A program made the position numbers and the translations under genes. DNA of 64,000 nucleotides from Paenibacillus sabinae T27. GTDB lineage: Bacteria > Bacillota > Bacilli > Paenibacillales > Paenibacillaceae. The stretch lies in NCBI RefSeq assembly GCF_000612505.1, contig NZ_CP004078.1, forward strand, positions 4,413,280 to 4,477,279, given 5' to 3'. How positions within the stretch are numbered: the first letter of the stretch is position 1; each line of letters begins with the position of its first letter. The notes under the pieces are model-generated. The model searched no databases. It worked only from the letters and a program-made list of their open reading frames with translations, and was not told where the DNA came from. This document shows positions 1-8,779 of this stretch, one piece after another.

Positions 1-94
1 TATAAAACCTAGCTATTTAGTATGAAATATTACTGTGACTACTGCCATTACAAATCACCTTGCGTCAAATGAGATAAGAGAGGATGGATAGCGA

Positions 95-1618
95 ATGGGC
101 AAGATCAATTTGAGGATGGCTGAAGTTCAGAATCGTGAGCGGCGGCTCGGCACCATCATCGCCTGGAACGGAACAGCATCGGATCTGCACACGCAATCAG
201 GCTATCAGCAAAGAGGAAGCGGATGTAAAAGCAATAAGGATGGATGCCGGCTGTGCGAAGCCAAAGGACCTTTCACTCAAGGCTCGGTATGCAGCGAGCA
301 AATGGTTGAATGTCAGGCAGGCAATGTCAGAGATGCGGTGCTGATCCAGCATTCACCGATCGGCTGCGGTGCCGGACAAGTTCCCTACAATTCAATCTAC
401 CGTAATGGATTGGCCATGAGAGGCCATAAAGTCGAGAATATTAGAATTATCAATACAAACCTGCAGGAGACGGATATGGTATTTGGCGCGCTTGGCAAAC
501 TCAAGCAATCCATTGACGATGCGTGGGAAAGGTATTCACCCAAAGCCATTTTCATCGGAACCTCCTGCCCTACCGGGATCATTGGCGAAGATATTGAGAG
601 TGTTGCAAGGAAGAAACAAGAGGAGCTGGGGATTCCCGTCATTCCTCTTTTCTGTGAAGGATTCAGATCGAAGCATTGGAGTACCGGCTTTGACGCGACC
701 CAGCATGGCATTTTGCGCCAGATTGTGAAAAAAAGCACGAAAAAACAAGAGGATCTTGTCAATGTCATCAGTCTTTGGGGTTCGGATATTTTCACCCCTA
801 TGTTCAAAGAGTTTAATCTAAGAGTCAATTATGTTGTCGATATGGCATCCGTCTCCGATCTCGAGCAATTGTCTGAAGCGGCGGCAACTGTAGGCTTCTG
901 CTATACGCTCTCTTCGTATATGGCGGCGGCGCTGGAGCAGGAATTTGGCGTGCCCGAAGTCAAAGCTCCGATGCCCTACGGCTTCGCCGGAACCGATGCA
1001 TGGCTTCGCGAGCTCGGAAAAGTCACCCATCGGGAAGAGCTTGTAGAGCAGTACATCGCGAAGGAACACGCCAGAGTGAAGCCGAAGATCGCCGAGCTCA
1101 AGAAGAAGCTTCAGGGGTTAAAAGGATACGTAGCTACAGGCTCCGCTTACGCCCACGGACTGATTCAAGTACTGAGAGAGCTGGATATTCAGGTAGACGG
1201 CTCACTGGTGTTCCACCATGATCCCGTTTATGACAGCGGCGATGCCAGAGAGGATTCATTGGGGCACCTGATTGAACATTACGGCGAGGTCCCGTCGTTT
1301 AATGTGAGCAACAGGCAGCAGTATCAATTTTACGGTTTGCTGCAGGAGGTCAAGCCGGATTTTATCCTGATCAGACATAACGGTCTCGCGCCGCTGGCTT
1401 CCAAGCTCGGTATCCCCGCAGCCCCGCTGGGCGATGAACATATCGCAATCGGCTACGAAGGCATCATTAATCTGGGTGAAGCGATTCTGAACATTCTCGC
1501 CCATAAAAAATTTCACGATGATCTGAAAAAGCACGCAAAACTCCCCTACAAGCAGTGGTGGCTTGAACAAAAAGACCCCTACATTCTCTCCAAGCACCCG
1601 GAATTGATCGATGCGTAA
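95..1618 (+). CDS. Nitrogenase-like alpha subunit (NifD/NifE superfamily)
   Basis: A 507-residue protein of the nitrogenase component 1 superfamily. The three P-cluster-type cysteines of NifD are present as Cys66 (GSVC), Cys91 (SPIGCG) and Cys158 (GTSCPTGIIGED). Cys269 in GFCYTLSSYM lines up with the cofactor-ligating Cys275 of Azotobacter NifD. The His442 region is less clear: the nearest histidine is His449 in GDEH, about three positions off. The N-terminus has extra cysteines (Cys44, Cys51, Cys54, Cys73) that ordinary NifD lacks. A weak Shine-Dalgarno (agagga) precedes the start; a second ATG at 116 is possible. It forms an operon with the NifK-like gene 31 bases downstream. It is probably catalytic rather than a NifE scaffold, because both subunits keep a full cysteine set. 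Which clade it belongs to (Mo-independent nitrogenase-like, methylthio-alkane reductase-like, or other) cannot be decided here. Confidence 0.85.
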   Translation: MGKINLRMAEVQNRERRLGTIIAWNGTASDLHTQSGYQQRGSGCKSNKDGCRLCEAKGPFTQGSVCSEQMVECQAGNVRDAVLIQHSPIGCGAGQVPYNSIYRNGLAMRGHKVENIRIINTNLQETDMVFGALGKLKQSIDDAWERYSPKAIFIGTSCPTGIIGEDIESVARKKQEELGIPVIPLFCEGFRSKHWSTGFDATQHGILRQIVKKSTKKQEDLVNVISLWGSDIFTPMFKEFNLRVNYVVDMASVSDLEQLSEAAATVGFCYTLSSYMAAALEQEFGVPEVKAPMPYGFAGTDAWLRELGKVTHREELVEQYIAKEHARVKPKIAELKKKLQGLKGYVATGSAYAHGLIQVLRELDIQVDGSLVFHHDPVYDSGDAREDSLGHLIEHYGEVPSFNVSNRQQYQFYGLLQEVKPDFILIRHNGLAPLASKLGIPAAPLGDEHIAIGYEGIINLGEAILNILAHKKFHDDLKKHAKLPYKQWWLEQKDPYILSKHPELIDA

Positions 1619-1649
1619 ACAATGATTTTCATAGAAAAGGAGAACTACC

Positions 1650-3014
1650 ATGGCTGTTACCAAAAATGAGCACGGGCAGACCAATTCAATCAATCAAGTT
1701 CGCTACGGCTGTGCCGTCGGAGCCCTGTACAGCGTCGTATCCATTCCGGGCGCCGTTCCCATCGGCCACTGCGGACCGGGCTGCATGGACAAGCAATACA
1801 CCAGCCTGGCCTTTTACAACGGCTTTCAGGGCAGCGGGTATTCGGGAGGCTCAGTCTCTCCAAGCGTCAATGCCGGTGAGAAAGAAGTGGTGTTCGGCGG
1901 CGAGAAGCGCTTGGACGAATTAATTAAATCCACTCTTAAGATCATAGAGGGCGACTTGTTTGTGGTGCTGAACGGGTGCATCGGAGAATTGGTCGGGGAT
2001 GATGTTGGAGCGGTCGTCAGTAAATATCAGAAACAGGGAGTCCCCATTGTGTATGCCGAAACCGGCGGCTTTAAGGGCAATAACTTCGTCGGCCATGAGA
2101 TCATAACGACAGCCATCATTGATCAATACGTTGATAAATATGCGGTTGACAAGGACCACAAGGAACAAGGACTCATTAATGTCTGGTCGGAGCTGCCGTA
2201 TCAGAATACCTTCTGGCGCGGAGATTTGTCCGAGCTGAAGCGTATTCTGGAGGGCGCCGGTTTCAAAGTCAATATTCTGTTCGGCGGCAAATCGGGCGGA
2301 GTCGAGGAATGGAAGACGATCCCCCATGCCCAGTTTAATCTGGTCGTGTCGCCATGGCTCGGTCTGAAAACGGCCAAGCATCTGGAACAAAAGTACAATC
2401 AGCCGTATTTGCACATCCCTGTGTTACCGATCGGTGCGCAGCAGACAGCGGCATTTATTAGACAGGTCGTTGAGTACGCGGGCATTGACCCTGCAACAGC
2501 CGAGTCGTTTATCGAGCAGGAAGAAAAAGAATACTATTATTATCTGGAACATTTCAATGATTTCTTCTCCGAATATTGGTGGGGGCTGCCGGCAACCTAT
2601 GCCGTAGTCGGGGACAGCACGTACAATCTGGCCTTAAACAAGTTTCTGGTGAACCAGCTCGGCTTAATTCCAAGGAGACAAATCATCACCGATAATGCGC
2701 CGGAAAAATATAGAGAAGCCATCGCTCAAGAATATCAAAAGCTCGCTCATGATGTCGCCACCACGGTCGATTTTGTTGAAGATGGCTATATCGTCGGCAA
2801 ATTATTGAGAGAGACGGATTTCGGTCATAAGCCTCCGATTATTTTTGGAACAACATGGGAAAGAGACACGGCCAAGGAACTAAAGGGCAAAATTGTCGAA
2901 GTCGGATTTCCGGCGTCCTATGAAGTGGTTCTGAACAAAAGCTACATCGGCTACAGAGGCGCATTGCAGCTTATTGAGAAAATATTCACTGTCGCAATAA
3001 GCGCCAGCGCATAG
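1650..3014 (+). CDS. Nitrogenase-like beta subunit (NifK superfamily)
   Basis: A 454-residue NifK-family partner of the preceding gene. P-cluster-type cysteines are Cys21 (RYGCAVGAL), Cys41 and Cys45 (GHCGPGC), and Cys110 (NGCIGELVGDD), the last followed by the GDD typical of component 1 subunits. It is shorter at the N-terminus than molybdenum NifK (about 510-520 residues), as in alternative and nitrogenase-like beta subunits. A strong Shine-Dalgarno (aaaggag) lies nine bases before the ATG. A bidirectional terminator follows the stop, so the operon ends here; any further members (for example a reductase or NifB-like gene) would lie upstream of the window. The pair most likely forms an alpha2beta2 catalytic component served by a NifH-type reductase. 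Confidence 0.85.
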   Translation: MAVTKNEHGQTNSINQVRYGCAVGALYSVVSIPGAVPIGHCGPGCMDKQYTSLAFYNGFQGSGYSGGSVSPSVNAGEKEVVFGGEKRLDELIKSTLKIIEGDLFVVLNGCIGELVGDDVGAVVSKYQKQGVPIVYAETGGFKGNNFVGHEIITTAIIDQYVDKYAVDKDHKEQGLINVWSELPYQNTFWRGDLSELKRILEGAGFKVNILFGGKSGGVEEWKTIPHAQFNLVVSPWLGLKTAKHLEQKYNQPYLHIPVLPIGAQQTAAFIRQVVEYAGIDPATAESFIEQEEKEYYYYLEHFNDFFSEYWWGLPATYAVVGDSTYNLALNKFLVNQLGLIPRRQIITDNAPEKYREAIAQEYQKLAHDVATTVDFVEDGYIVGKLLRETDFGHKPPIIFGTTWERDTAKELKGKIVEVGFPASYEVVLNKSYIGYRGALQLIEKIFTVAISASA

Positions 3015-3052
3015 CTCTCGGCATGGCGCTGCTGCTGGAACGGCCTGGAAAT

Positions 3053-3092
3053 AGAGCGAAGACCCTCCCGAATCCAGGAGGGTCTTCGCTCT
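3053..3092. terminator. Bidirectional rho-independent terminator
   Basis: A perfect 16-bp inverted repeat (AGAGCGAAGACCCTCC at 3053-3068, complement at 3077-3092) with an 8-base loop. It sits between two convergent genes, the NifK-like gene (+) and the rRNA methyltransferase (-). Confidence 0.85.
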
Positions 3093-3102
3093 ATTGCCTT
3101 GT

Positions 3103-3894
3103 TTAATCCCCCCGCTGCCGCATCGCCTCAAACAACAAAATCGTCGCCGCCATCGCCGCGTTCAGCGATTCGGCCCGGCCCTTCATCGGGATGATGATGC
3201 TCTTATCCACCTGGGCCGCCGTCTCCGGCGAGATGCCGCGGCCTTCGCTGCCGATCACCAGCCACTGGCTGCCGCTGCGGAAATCGTGGCTGTAGCAGGA
3301 GTCCACGCCCTGCAGCGAGGTGCTGACCAGCAGCACGCCGCGCTGCCGCGCCTGCGGCAGGATCTCCGCCAGATCGGCCTCGACTATCGGCAGATGGAAC
3401 ATCGAGCCCATCGTGGAGCGGATGGTCTTCGGATTGTACAGATCGGCGCTGCCGCGGCCCAGGATGACGCCGTCCGCCCCCGCCGCGTCGGCGCTGCGGA
3501 TGATGGTGCCGACATTGCCGGGGTCCTGCACGCCGTCCAGCACGACGACGAGGCTGCCCGGCTTGTCCAGCGCCGCTTCGGCGCTCTCCCGAGGCTTTCG
3601 CACCACCGCGAACACGGGCTGAGGCGTGTTGGTGCTGCTGCATTTGGCAATGACCGCGGGTGAGACCGCAATCGTCTCCATGCCGGGAACGGACTGCAGC
3701 AGACCGTTCAGCTCCGCGGGCATGCCTTTCTCAATATCATAAGCCAGGATTTCGACGTTAGCTTCCGCCAGCAGTGCCTCCTGCACCAGATGAACGCCTT
3801 CAATGATGTATTTTCCGCTCTTGTCGCGGTGTTTTTTCTCGAGCAGTCCGGCCCATTCTTTAACCCGCGCATTTTGCGGGGACATGATTTCCAT
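3103..3894 (-). CDS. TrmH/SpoU-family RNA 2'-O-methyltransferase (YsgA-like)
   Basis: A 263-residue SPOUT methyltransferase. The N-terminal substrate-binding part has SPQNARVKEW and YIIEGVHLV. The C-terminal catalytic knot carries the three family motifs: DGVQDPGNVGTIIRSADAAGA, IGSEGRGIS and IPMKGRAESLNAAMAA. SPOUT enzymes transfer a methyl group from S-adenosylmethionine to rRNA or tRNA in the cytosol. The Bacillus orthologue ysgA lies beside sspI, and sspI is two genes away here, which supports the orthology. The target nucleotide cannot be inferred from the sequence. Confidence 0.88.
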   Translation of the reverse strand: MEIMSPQNARVKEWAGLLEKKHRDKSGKYIIEGVHLVQEALLAEANVEILAYDIEKGMPAELNGLLQSVPGMETIAVSPAVIAKCSSTNTPQPVFAVVRKPRESAEAALDKPGSLVVVLDGVQDPGNVGTIIRSADAAGADGVILGRGSADLYNPKTIRSTMGSMFHLPIVEADLAEILPQARQRGVLLVSTSLQGVDSCYSHDFRSGSQWLVIGSEGRGISPETAAQVDKSIIIPMKGRAESLNAAMAATILLFEAMRQRGD

Positions 3895-3936
3895 CCTAAT
3901 TCAACCTTTCCGGTCCATTCATTCTTAATTAATCCG

Positions 3937-4596
3937 TTATTGATAGGCTATCTCCAGCCGGTTCAGGTTATCCTTGTGTCCGACAATGACCAGCACATCG
4001 CCGCTCGTCAGCCGGTCGTCCGCGTTCGGAGTAATGTTCATATGGTCTCCCCGCCGGATCGCCATCACGTTGCATCCATACTTGGCGCGGATATCGAGTT
4101 CCTTGAGATTTTTGCCAAGCATCGCTTCGGGAACCTTCATATCCAGAATACTGTAATCCGGCGACAGCTCGATATAGTCGAGAATATTTGGCGAGGCCAG
4201 ATGATGCGCCACCCGCAGCCCCATATCCCTTTCCGGGTAAATCACCTTGTCCGCACCGATCTTGCCCAGAACCTTCCCATGCAGCTCGCTCTTGGCCTTG
4301 ACGAGAATGACCGGTACTCCGAGATCCTTCAGAATAAGCGTGGTCAAAATGCTGGATTGAATATCCTCACCGATCGCCACCACCACTACGTCAAAATTGC
4401 GGATGCCCAGCGCCCGCAGCGCCTCCTCGTCCGTCGAATCCGCCGACACGGCATGCGTCACGATTTCGGAAATTTCCTGTATGCGCTGTTCGTCCGAGTC
4501 GATGGCCAGCACTTCGTACCCCATGCCGCTCAGCGCCTTGGCCACACTGGACCCGAACCGGCCCATTCCGATGATGGCGAATTGCTTCTTGGGCAT
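3937..4596 (-). CDS. Potassium-channel gating subunit KtrA/KtrC (RCK protein)
   Basis: A 219-residue cytosolic regulator of K+ uptake, matching the length of B. subtilis KtrA/KtrC (about 220). Residues 5-125 form an RCK-N/TrkA-N Rossmann domain (GMGRFGSSVAKAL; acidic IDSDE at the end of the second strand). Residues 135-219 form the TrkA-C domain. The family forms an octameric ring that binds ATP/ADP and cyclic di-AMP and gates a KtrB or KtrD membrane subunit. No membrane partner is adjacent, as is usual for the KtrC/D pair. The choice between KtrA and KtrC is not resolvable here. Confidence 0.88.
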   Translation of the reverse strand: MPKKQFAIIGMGRFGSSVAKALSGMGYEVLAIDSDEQRIQEISEIVTHAVSADSTDEEALRALGIRNFDVVVVAIGEDIQSSILTTLILKDLGVPVILVKAKSELHGKVLGKIGADKVIYPERDMGLRVAHHLASPNILDYIELSPDYSILDMKVPEAMLGKNLKELDIRAKYGCNVMAIRRGDHMNITPNADDRLTSGDVLVIVGHKDNLNRLEIAYQ

Positions 4597-4658
4597 TTCT
4601 ACTCCCCCCGTATGCTGTCAATTGTCTCAAAACAGTATAGCATATGGGGAATTAAACT

Positions 4659-4689
4659 TGAATTTTAGGTTCTGTAACAGGGCATATTA
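4659..4689 (+). promoter_or_regulatory. Candidate sigma-G (forespore) promoter of sspI
   Basis: TGAATT at 4659-4664 and CATATTA at 4683-4689 are separated by 18 bases. This resembles the sigma-G consensus (TGNATA, about 18 bp, CATNNTA) and lies about 110 bases before sspI, a gene class known to be transcribed in the forespore. Confidence 0.45.
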
Positions 4690-4799
4690 TACCCAGCCTA
4701 CTGGAGAAGAACCGGCTGCGCCCGCGTCCTGCAAGCATTGGTTTCGGATGCGGCGGTGCTTCAACAATATTCCGTCATTTTGAAAAAGGAGGTGTTATC

Positions 4800-5042
4800 A
4801 TGTCCATCACACTCGACTTGCGCCAGGCGATCATCCATAAAGTCCATGGTCAATCCAAAGAGGAACTGCGGGAAATGATCGACGGTTCGATCGACGGCCC
4901 GGAGGCCGCTCTGCCGGGACTCGGCGCCGTGTTCGAAATGATCTGGAAAGACCTCGATCCCGTCAAAAAAGATGAAATCGTCTCGCTGCTGCACGAACAC
5001 CTGAAGTCTGAAATTCCCGGCTCGCTAACGACCGGCAAATGA
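4800..5042 (+). CDS. sspI: Small acid-soluble spore protein SspI
   Basis: An 80-residue SspI-family protein (71 residues in B. subtilis). Recognisable features are the N-terminal LDLRQAIIHKV and the central LPGLGAVFEMIW block. SspI is a minor DNA-associated protein of the forespore core that is degraded during germination. An excellent Shine-Dalgarno (aaaaaggaggtg) fixes the start. It has its own terminator and a sigma-G-like promoter, so it is probably monocistronic. Its presence shows the host forms endospores. Confidence 0.9.
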   Translation: MSITLDLRQAIIHKVHGQSKEELREMIDGSIDGPEAALPGLGAVFEMIWKDLDPVKKDEIVSLLHEHLKSEIPGSLTTGK

Positions 5043-5049
5043 TGGTGTG

Positions 5050-5099
5050 AAAAAGCCTCCGTCTCTAGCGCAAAAGCGCGCGAAAGACGAAGGCTTTTT
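5050..5099. terminator. Bidirectional terminator between sspI and prfC
   Basis: A long imperfect hairpin: AAAAAGCCTCCGTCT on the left pairs with the complement ending in AGGCTTTTT, with an inner AGCGC-AAAA-GCGC tip. It is flanked by A and T runs and serves convergent genes. Confidence 0.8.
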
Positions 5100-5136
5100 G
5101 TTGGTTAGCCGGTATCCCCTGCCGGCTTGATTCACA

Positions 5137-6723
5137 TTAAGGCGCCGTTTCCAGAAACTTCGCCGACGGGTTTTTCTCGATGGACGTCCGCATGGCATAC
5201 TCGTTCTCGAACAGCACAACGAAATTCCCCTTCTTATCCGTAACAAGCGTGGAATTGATCCGGAACTTGCCCGGGTCCGGCTTGTTCTCGTCCACAATCC
5301 AGCGCGCGAACTGATACGGCATCCGCTGAAGCTGTACATCCACGCCGTATTCACCCTTCATCCGGTACTCGAACACTTCAAATTGCAGCTGACCGACCAC
5401 ACCCAGAATAATATCGTCAAAGCTGACCGTACGGAACACCTGAATCATGCCTTCCTCCGTCAGCTGGTCGATGCCCTTCTGGAACTGTTTCGATTTCAGC
5501 GCGTTCTTGATGCTGACCTTGGCGAATATTTCCGGCGAGAAGGTAGGCAGCTCATCGAATACGACATCGCCCGCCTGACTGAGCGAATCGCCTATCCGGA
5601 AGATGCCCGGGTCGAACAGACCGATAATATCGCCCGGATACGCCTCCTCGACGATATCGCGGTCCTGGGCTAGAAACTGCTGCGGCTGGGACAGCTTGAT
5701 ATCTTTGCCGGCCCGCACATGCTTTACGCTCATGCCCCGCTGGAACTTGCCGGAGACGATGCGCAGGAAGGCGATCCGGTCCCGGTGAGCCGGGTTCATA
5801 TTCGCCTGGATCTTGAAGACGTAGCCGGTAAACTTCTCGTTCGTCGGCTCCACAATCCCCGCCGTGCTGCGGCGCGGCTCCGGCTTTGGAGCAAGCTGCA
5901 GGAAGTTCTCCAGGAACGTCTGCACACCGAAGTTATTGATCGCGCTGCCGAAGAAGACCGGCGTCAGCTCGCCGCGCAGCACCTTCTCGTAATCGAAAGG
6001 ATCGCCCGCGACATCCAGCAGCTCCAGGTCCTGGCACAGCTGGTCATGCAGGTAATCGCCCGCCATCTCGCGAATGACGGGATCATTGTAATCCTCGACC
6101 TTCTGCACTTTGATAACCGAATGGTCGTCGCCCTGGAACAGCTCCACCTGATTCATCATGCGGTCATAGACGCCGCACAGGTCGCGGCCAGAGCCGATTG
6201 GCCAGTTCATCGGCACCGAGCGGATGCCGAGCACCTGCTCCAGCTCCTCCATCAGGTCAAACGGGCTGCGGCCCTCGCGGTCGAGCTTGTTGATGAATGT
6301 GAAAATCGGAATGCCCCGCTTGGCGCATACCTGAAACAGCTTAATCGTCTGGGCCTCGACGCCTTTGGCGACGTCGATCAGCATGACCGCGCTGTCGGCG
6401 GCCGTCAGTGTACGGTAGGTGTCCTCACTGAAGTCTTGGTGACCCGGAGTATCCAGGATGTTTATCCGGTGACCCGAATAATCGAACTGCATCACCGAGG
6501 AAGTAACGGAGATTCCGCGCTGCTTTTCGATTTCCATCCAGTCGCTTGTTGCGTGCTTGCTTGCTTTGCGGGCCTTGACCGTTCCCGCCAGCCGGATCGC
6601 GCCGCCGAACAGCAGCAGCTTCTCCGTCAGTGTCGTTTTGCCTGCGTCAGGGTGGGAAATAATCGCGAATGTTCTGCGTTTGTCCACTTCCTGCTGCAAG
6701 TTCTGATCCATCGTTTGACTCAT
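5137..6723 (-). CDS. prfC: Peptide chain release factor 3
   Basis: A 528-residue translational GTPase of full length. The G domain has the P-loop SHPDAGKTT (about 24-32), switch I with RGISVTSS, DTPGHQDF and the guanine-specificity motif NKLD. These are followed by the RF3 domain II and the C-terminal RF3 domain. RF3 recycles RF1/RF2 from the ribosome after peptide release by GTP hydrolysis and adds to translation quality control. It is transcribed alone, in the opposite direction to sspI. Confidence 0.95.
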   Translation of the reverse strand: MSQTMDQNLQQEVDKRRTFAIISHPDAGKTTLTEKLLLFGGAIRLAGTVKARKASKHATSDWMEIEKQRGISVTSSVMQFDYSGHRINILDTPGHQDFSEDTYRTLTAADSAVMLIDVAKGVEAQTIKLFQVCAKRGIPIFTFINKLDREGRSPFDLMEELEQVLGIRSVPMNWPIGSGRDLCGVYDRMMNQVELFQGDDHSVIKVQKVEDYNDPVIREMAGDYLHDQLCQDLELLDVAGDPFDYEKVLRGELTPVFFGSAINNFGVQTFLENFLQLAPKPEPRRSTAGIVEPTNEKFTGYVFKIQANMNPAHRDRIAFLRIVSGKFQRGMSVKHVRAGKDIKLSQPQQFLAQDRDIVEEAYPGDIIGLFDPGIFRIGDSLSQAGDVVFDELPTFSPEIFAKVSIKNALKSKQFQKGIDQLTEEGMIQVFRTVSFDDIILGVVGQLQFEVFEYRMKGEYGVDVQLQRMPYQFARWIVDENKPDPGKFRINSTLVTDKKGNFVVLFENEYAMRTSIEKNPSAKFLETAP

Positions 6724-6954
6724 TGCACATATCCCTTCATATCTGAATTCATCACGTTTAAGTAATCATGGCTTAAAATAAGCCTGTATCAAATCGGCAT
6801 AATGGCCATTGTTCATTGCTCCTGTCAGCTGATTAACGGGACTCTCCGCAGTTATCGGCCTCCACAGCCAAAGGACATCATAACGCGCGGGCATCCTTTA
6901 AAGTATATCAAAATTGGGGCGGCATTATCTACCTAAAACCAGCCAGTGTGAAAA

Positions 6955-6984
6955 AAATCTCCCCGCTGTAAAGCAGGGAGATTT
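6955..6984 (-). terminator. zwf terminator
   Basis: On the minus strand the sequence AAATCTCCCTGCT, a 4-base loop and AGCGGGGAGATTT is followed by a run of T. It lies just after the zwf stop codon. Confidence 0.8.
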
Positions 6985-7009
6985 CTTAACATCTATCGAA
7001 CTAACGATT

Positions 7010-8563
7010 TTAATTATTGTTCACTGACCATACAACATTACTTTCCTTCTGTCCGTTGACCGGCCACCACTGGAAGCCGTCCTGTTCAAGCAGCTCAGCC
7101 GCTTCAACCGGTCCCCAGGTGCCTGCCGGATAGGAAGCCAGATCGCTGGAATCCTCTCTCCAGGCTTTGGCGATATGGTCCACGAACGACCATGCCGAGG
7201 ATACCTCATCCCAACGGGTGAAGTAGGTGGAATCGCCCCGCGCCGCATCATGCAGCAGACGCTCATAGGCTTCCGGCGAGTTGATGCCGATCAGACAGCT
7301 CTGGCAGAAGTCCATCGCCAGCGGCTGAATCTCCGATTCCGAGCCCGGCTTCTTGGCATTGATCTTCACGTAAATGCCTTCCATCGGGTTAACGCGGATA
7401 ACGAGCAGATTCGGTTCCAGGTTATGCTTCTGCCCCAAATAGACATTGGTAGGCATGCTCTTGAACTCCACAACCACCTCGGTCGTCTTGGCCGGCAGGC
7501 GTTTGCCTGTGCGGATGTAGAACGGTACGCCCGCCCAGCGGAAGTTATCCACGAATACCCGGGCGGCAAAATACGTTTCCGTCGTTGACTCCGGATTCAC
7601 CTTGTCTTCCTGGCGGTAAGCCGGCAGGGTCTTGCCGTTGAACAGCCCCTGCGTATACTGCCCGCGAACCACGTTCTTGCGCACTTCTTCGCCGGTCAAA
7701 TATGGACGGAGCGAGCGCAGCACCTTGACCTTCTCATCGCGGATATCCTCCGCAAGCAGACGGCTTGGCGGCTCCATCGCGATCATGGTCAGCAGCTGAA
7801 GCATATGGTTCTGGGCCATATCCCGCAGCGCTCCGGCATGGTCGTAATAGCCGCCGCGCTCTTCGACACCGACGGTTTCACCCAGCGTAATCTGGATGTT
7901 GGCGATGTGCTGCTTGTTCCACAGCGGCTCAAAGAAGGCGTTGGCGAAGCGGATCACTTCGATATTCTGTACCATTTCCTTGCCGAGATAATGGTCGATC
8001 CGGAAGATTTCTTCTTCCTGGAAGACTTGGCGGATCTGCTCGTTCAGCTTCTCGGCCGACTCCAGATCGTAACCGAACGGCTTTTCAATAACGAGACGAT
8101 TCCAGCCTTCTCCATCCAGCATGCCTCCGGCTTTCAGGTTGAACGATACGCTTCCGAACAGCTCGGGAGCGAGCGCCAGGTAGAACAGGCGGTTGCCCGG
8201 AATGCGGAACCGCTCCTCCAGCCCTTCGGTCTGCTCTCTCAACTCGCGGAAACCATCAATATTGTTAATATCGAGCGATTTATACTCAAAATGATTGACG
8301 AATCCTGTCCATTCATTGTCATCAATGGCTTGATAACGGCTGAACTCGCGGATCGAGGCCTTCACATCTTCCCTGAACTCCTCGGGACTCCGTGGACGGC
8401 GTGCCACGCCGATTACCGCAAAATCCTCGGCAAGCTTCCCTTCACGGTACAGGCTGTAAATGGCCGGAAAAAGCTTGCGCCGGGCCAAGTCGCCGGTTGC
8501 ACCAAAAATAAAAAATACAGCGCCGGGTGTTTTCAATTCATCAAAGGTTTGATTTTCAGCCAT
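7010..8563 (-). CDS. zwf: Glucose-6-phosphate 1-dehydrogenase
   Basis: A 517-residue enzyme of the oxidative pentose phosphate pathway. It oxidises glucose 6-phosphate to 6-phosphogluconolactone with NADP. The N-terminal Rossmann motif is GATGDLARRKLFPA. The active-site block RIDHYLGKEMVQN carries the substrate-binding lysine and the catalytic-histidine context, and RWAGVPFYIRTGKRL is a conserved C-domain motif. Length and order are normal. It has its own terminator and no operon partner. Confidence 0.95.
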   Translation of the reverse strand: MAENQTFDELKTPGAVFFIFGATGDLARRKLFPAIYSLYREGKLAEDFAVIGVARRPRSPEEFREDVKASIREFSRYQAIDDNEWTGFVNHFEYKSLDINNIDGFRELREQTEGLEERFRIPGNRLFYLALAPELFGSVSFNLKAGGMLDGEGWNRLVIEKPFGYDLESAEKLNEQIRQVFQEEEIFRIDHYLGKEMVQNIEVIRFANAFFEPLWNKQHIANIQITLGETVGVEERGGYYDHAGALRDMAQNHMLQLLTMIAMEPPSRLLAEDIRDEKVKVLRSLRPYLTGEEVRKNVVRGQYTQGLFNGKTLPAYRQEDKVNPESTTETYFAARVFVDNFRWAGVPFYIRTGKRLPAKTTEVVVEFKSMPTNVYLGQKHNLEPNLLVIRVNPMEGIYVKINAKKPGSESEIQPLAMDFCQSCLIGINSPEAYERLLHDAARGDSTYFTRWDEVSSAWSFVDHIAKAWREDSSDLASYPAGTWGPVEAAELLEQDGFQWWPVNGQKESNVVWSVNNN

Positions 8564-8779
8564 GGCTCCTCATCTTTCTCTATGCAATCATAGTAATAGT
8601 TTATTGAAATCAGTTCTCATCGTCAAATGTCAAATCGAAAGTTACAACGACGTGATGTCATTTTATCATATTCCGGATGAGGATGCTATTAGATTACCTG
8701 ACAGTTTCTCTCGGAATTCGTCAAAGTTCTATTACTGTTTTTTATCATATTTAATATCTGAACTTATACTGGCTGAAAA

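Noticed and set aside
34..56. GlnR-like sequence TGTGA..TTACA before the NifD-like gene
   Set aside because: The half-sites are separated by 9 bases instead of 7, which puts them on the wrong face of the helix; not counted as a GlnR box.
3094..3663. Long plus-strand frame opposite the rRNA methyltransferase
   Set aside because: Arg/Ala/His-rich antisense shadow of a GC-rich conserved gene.
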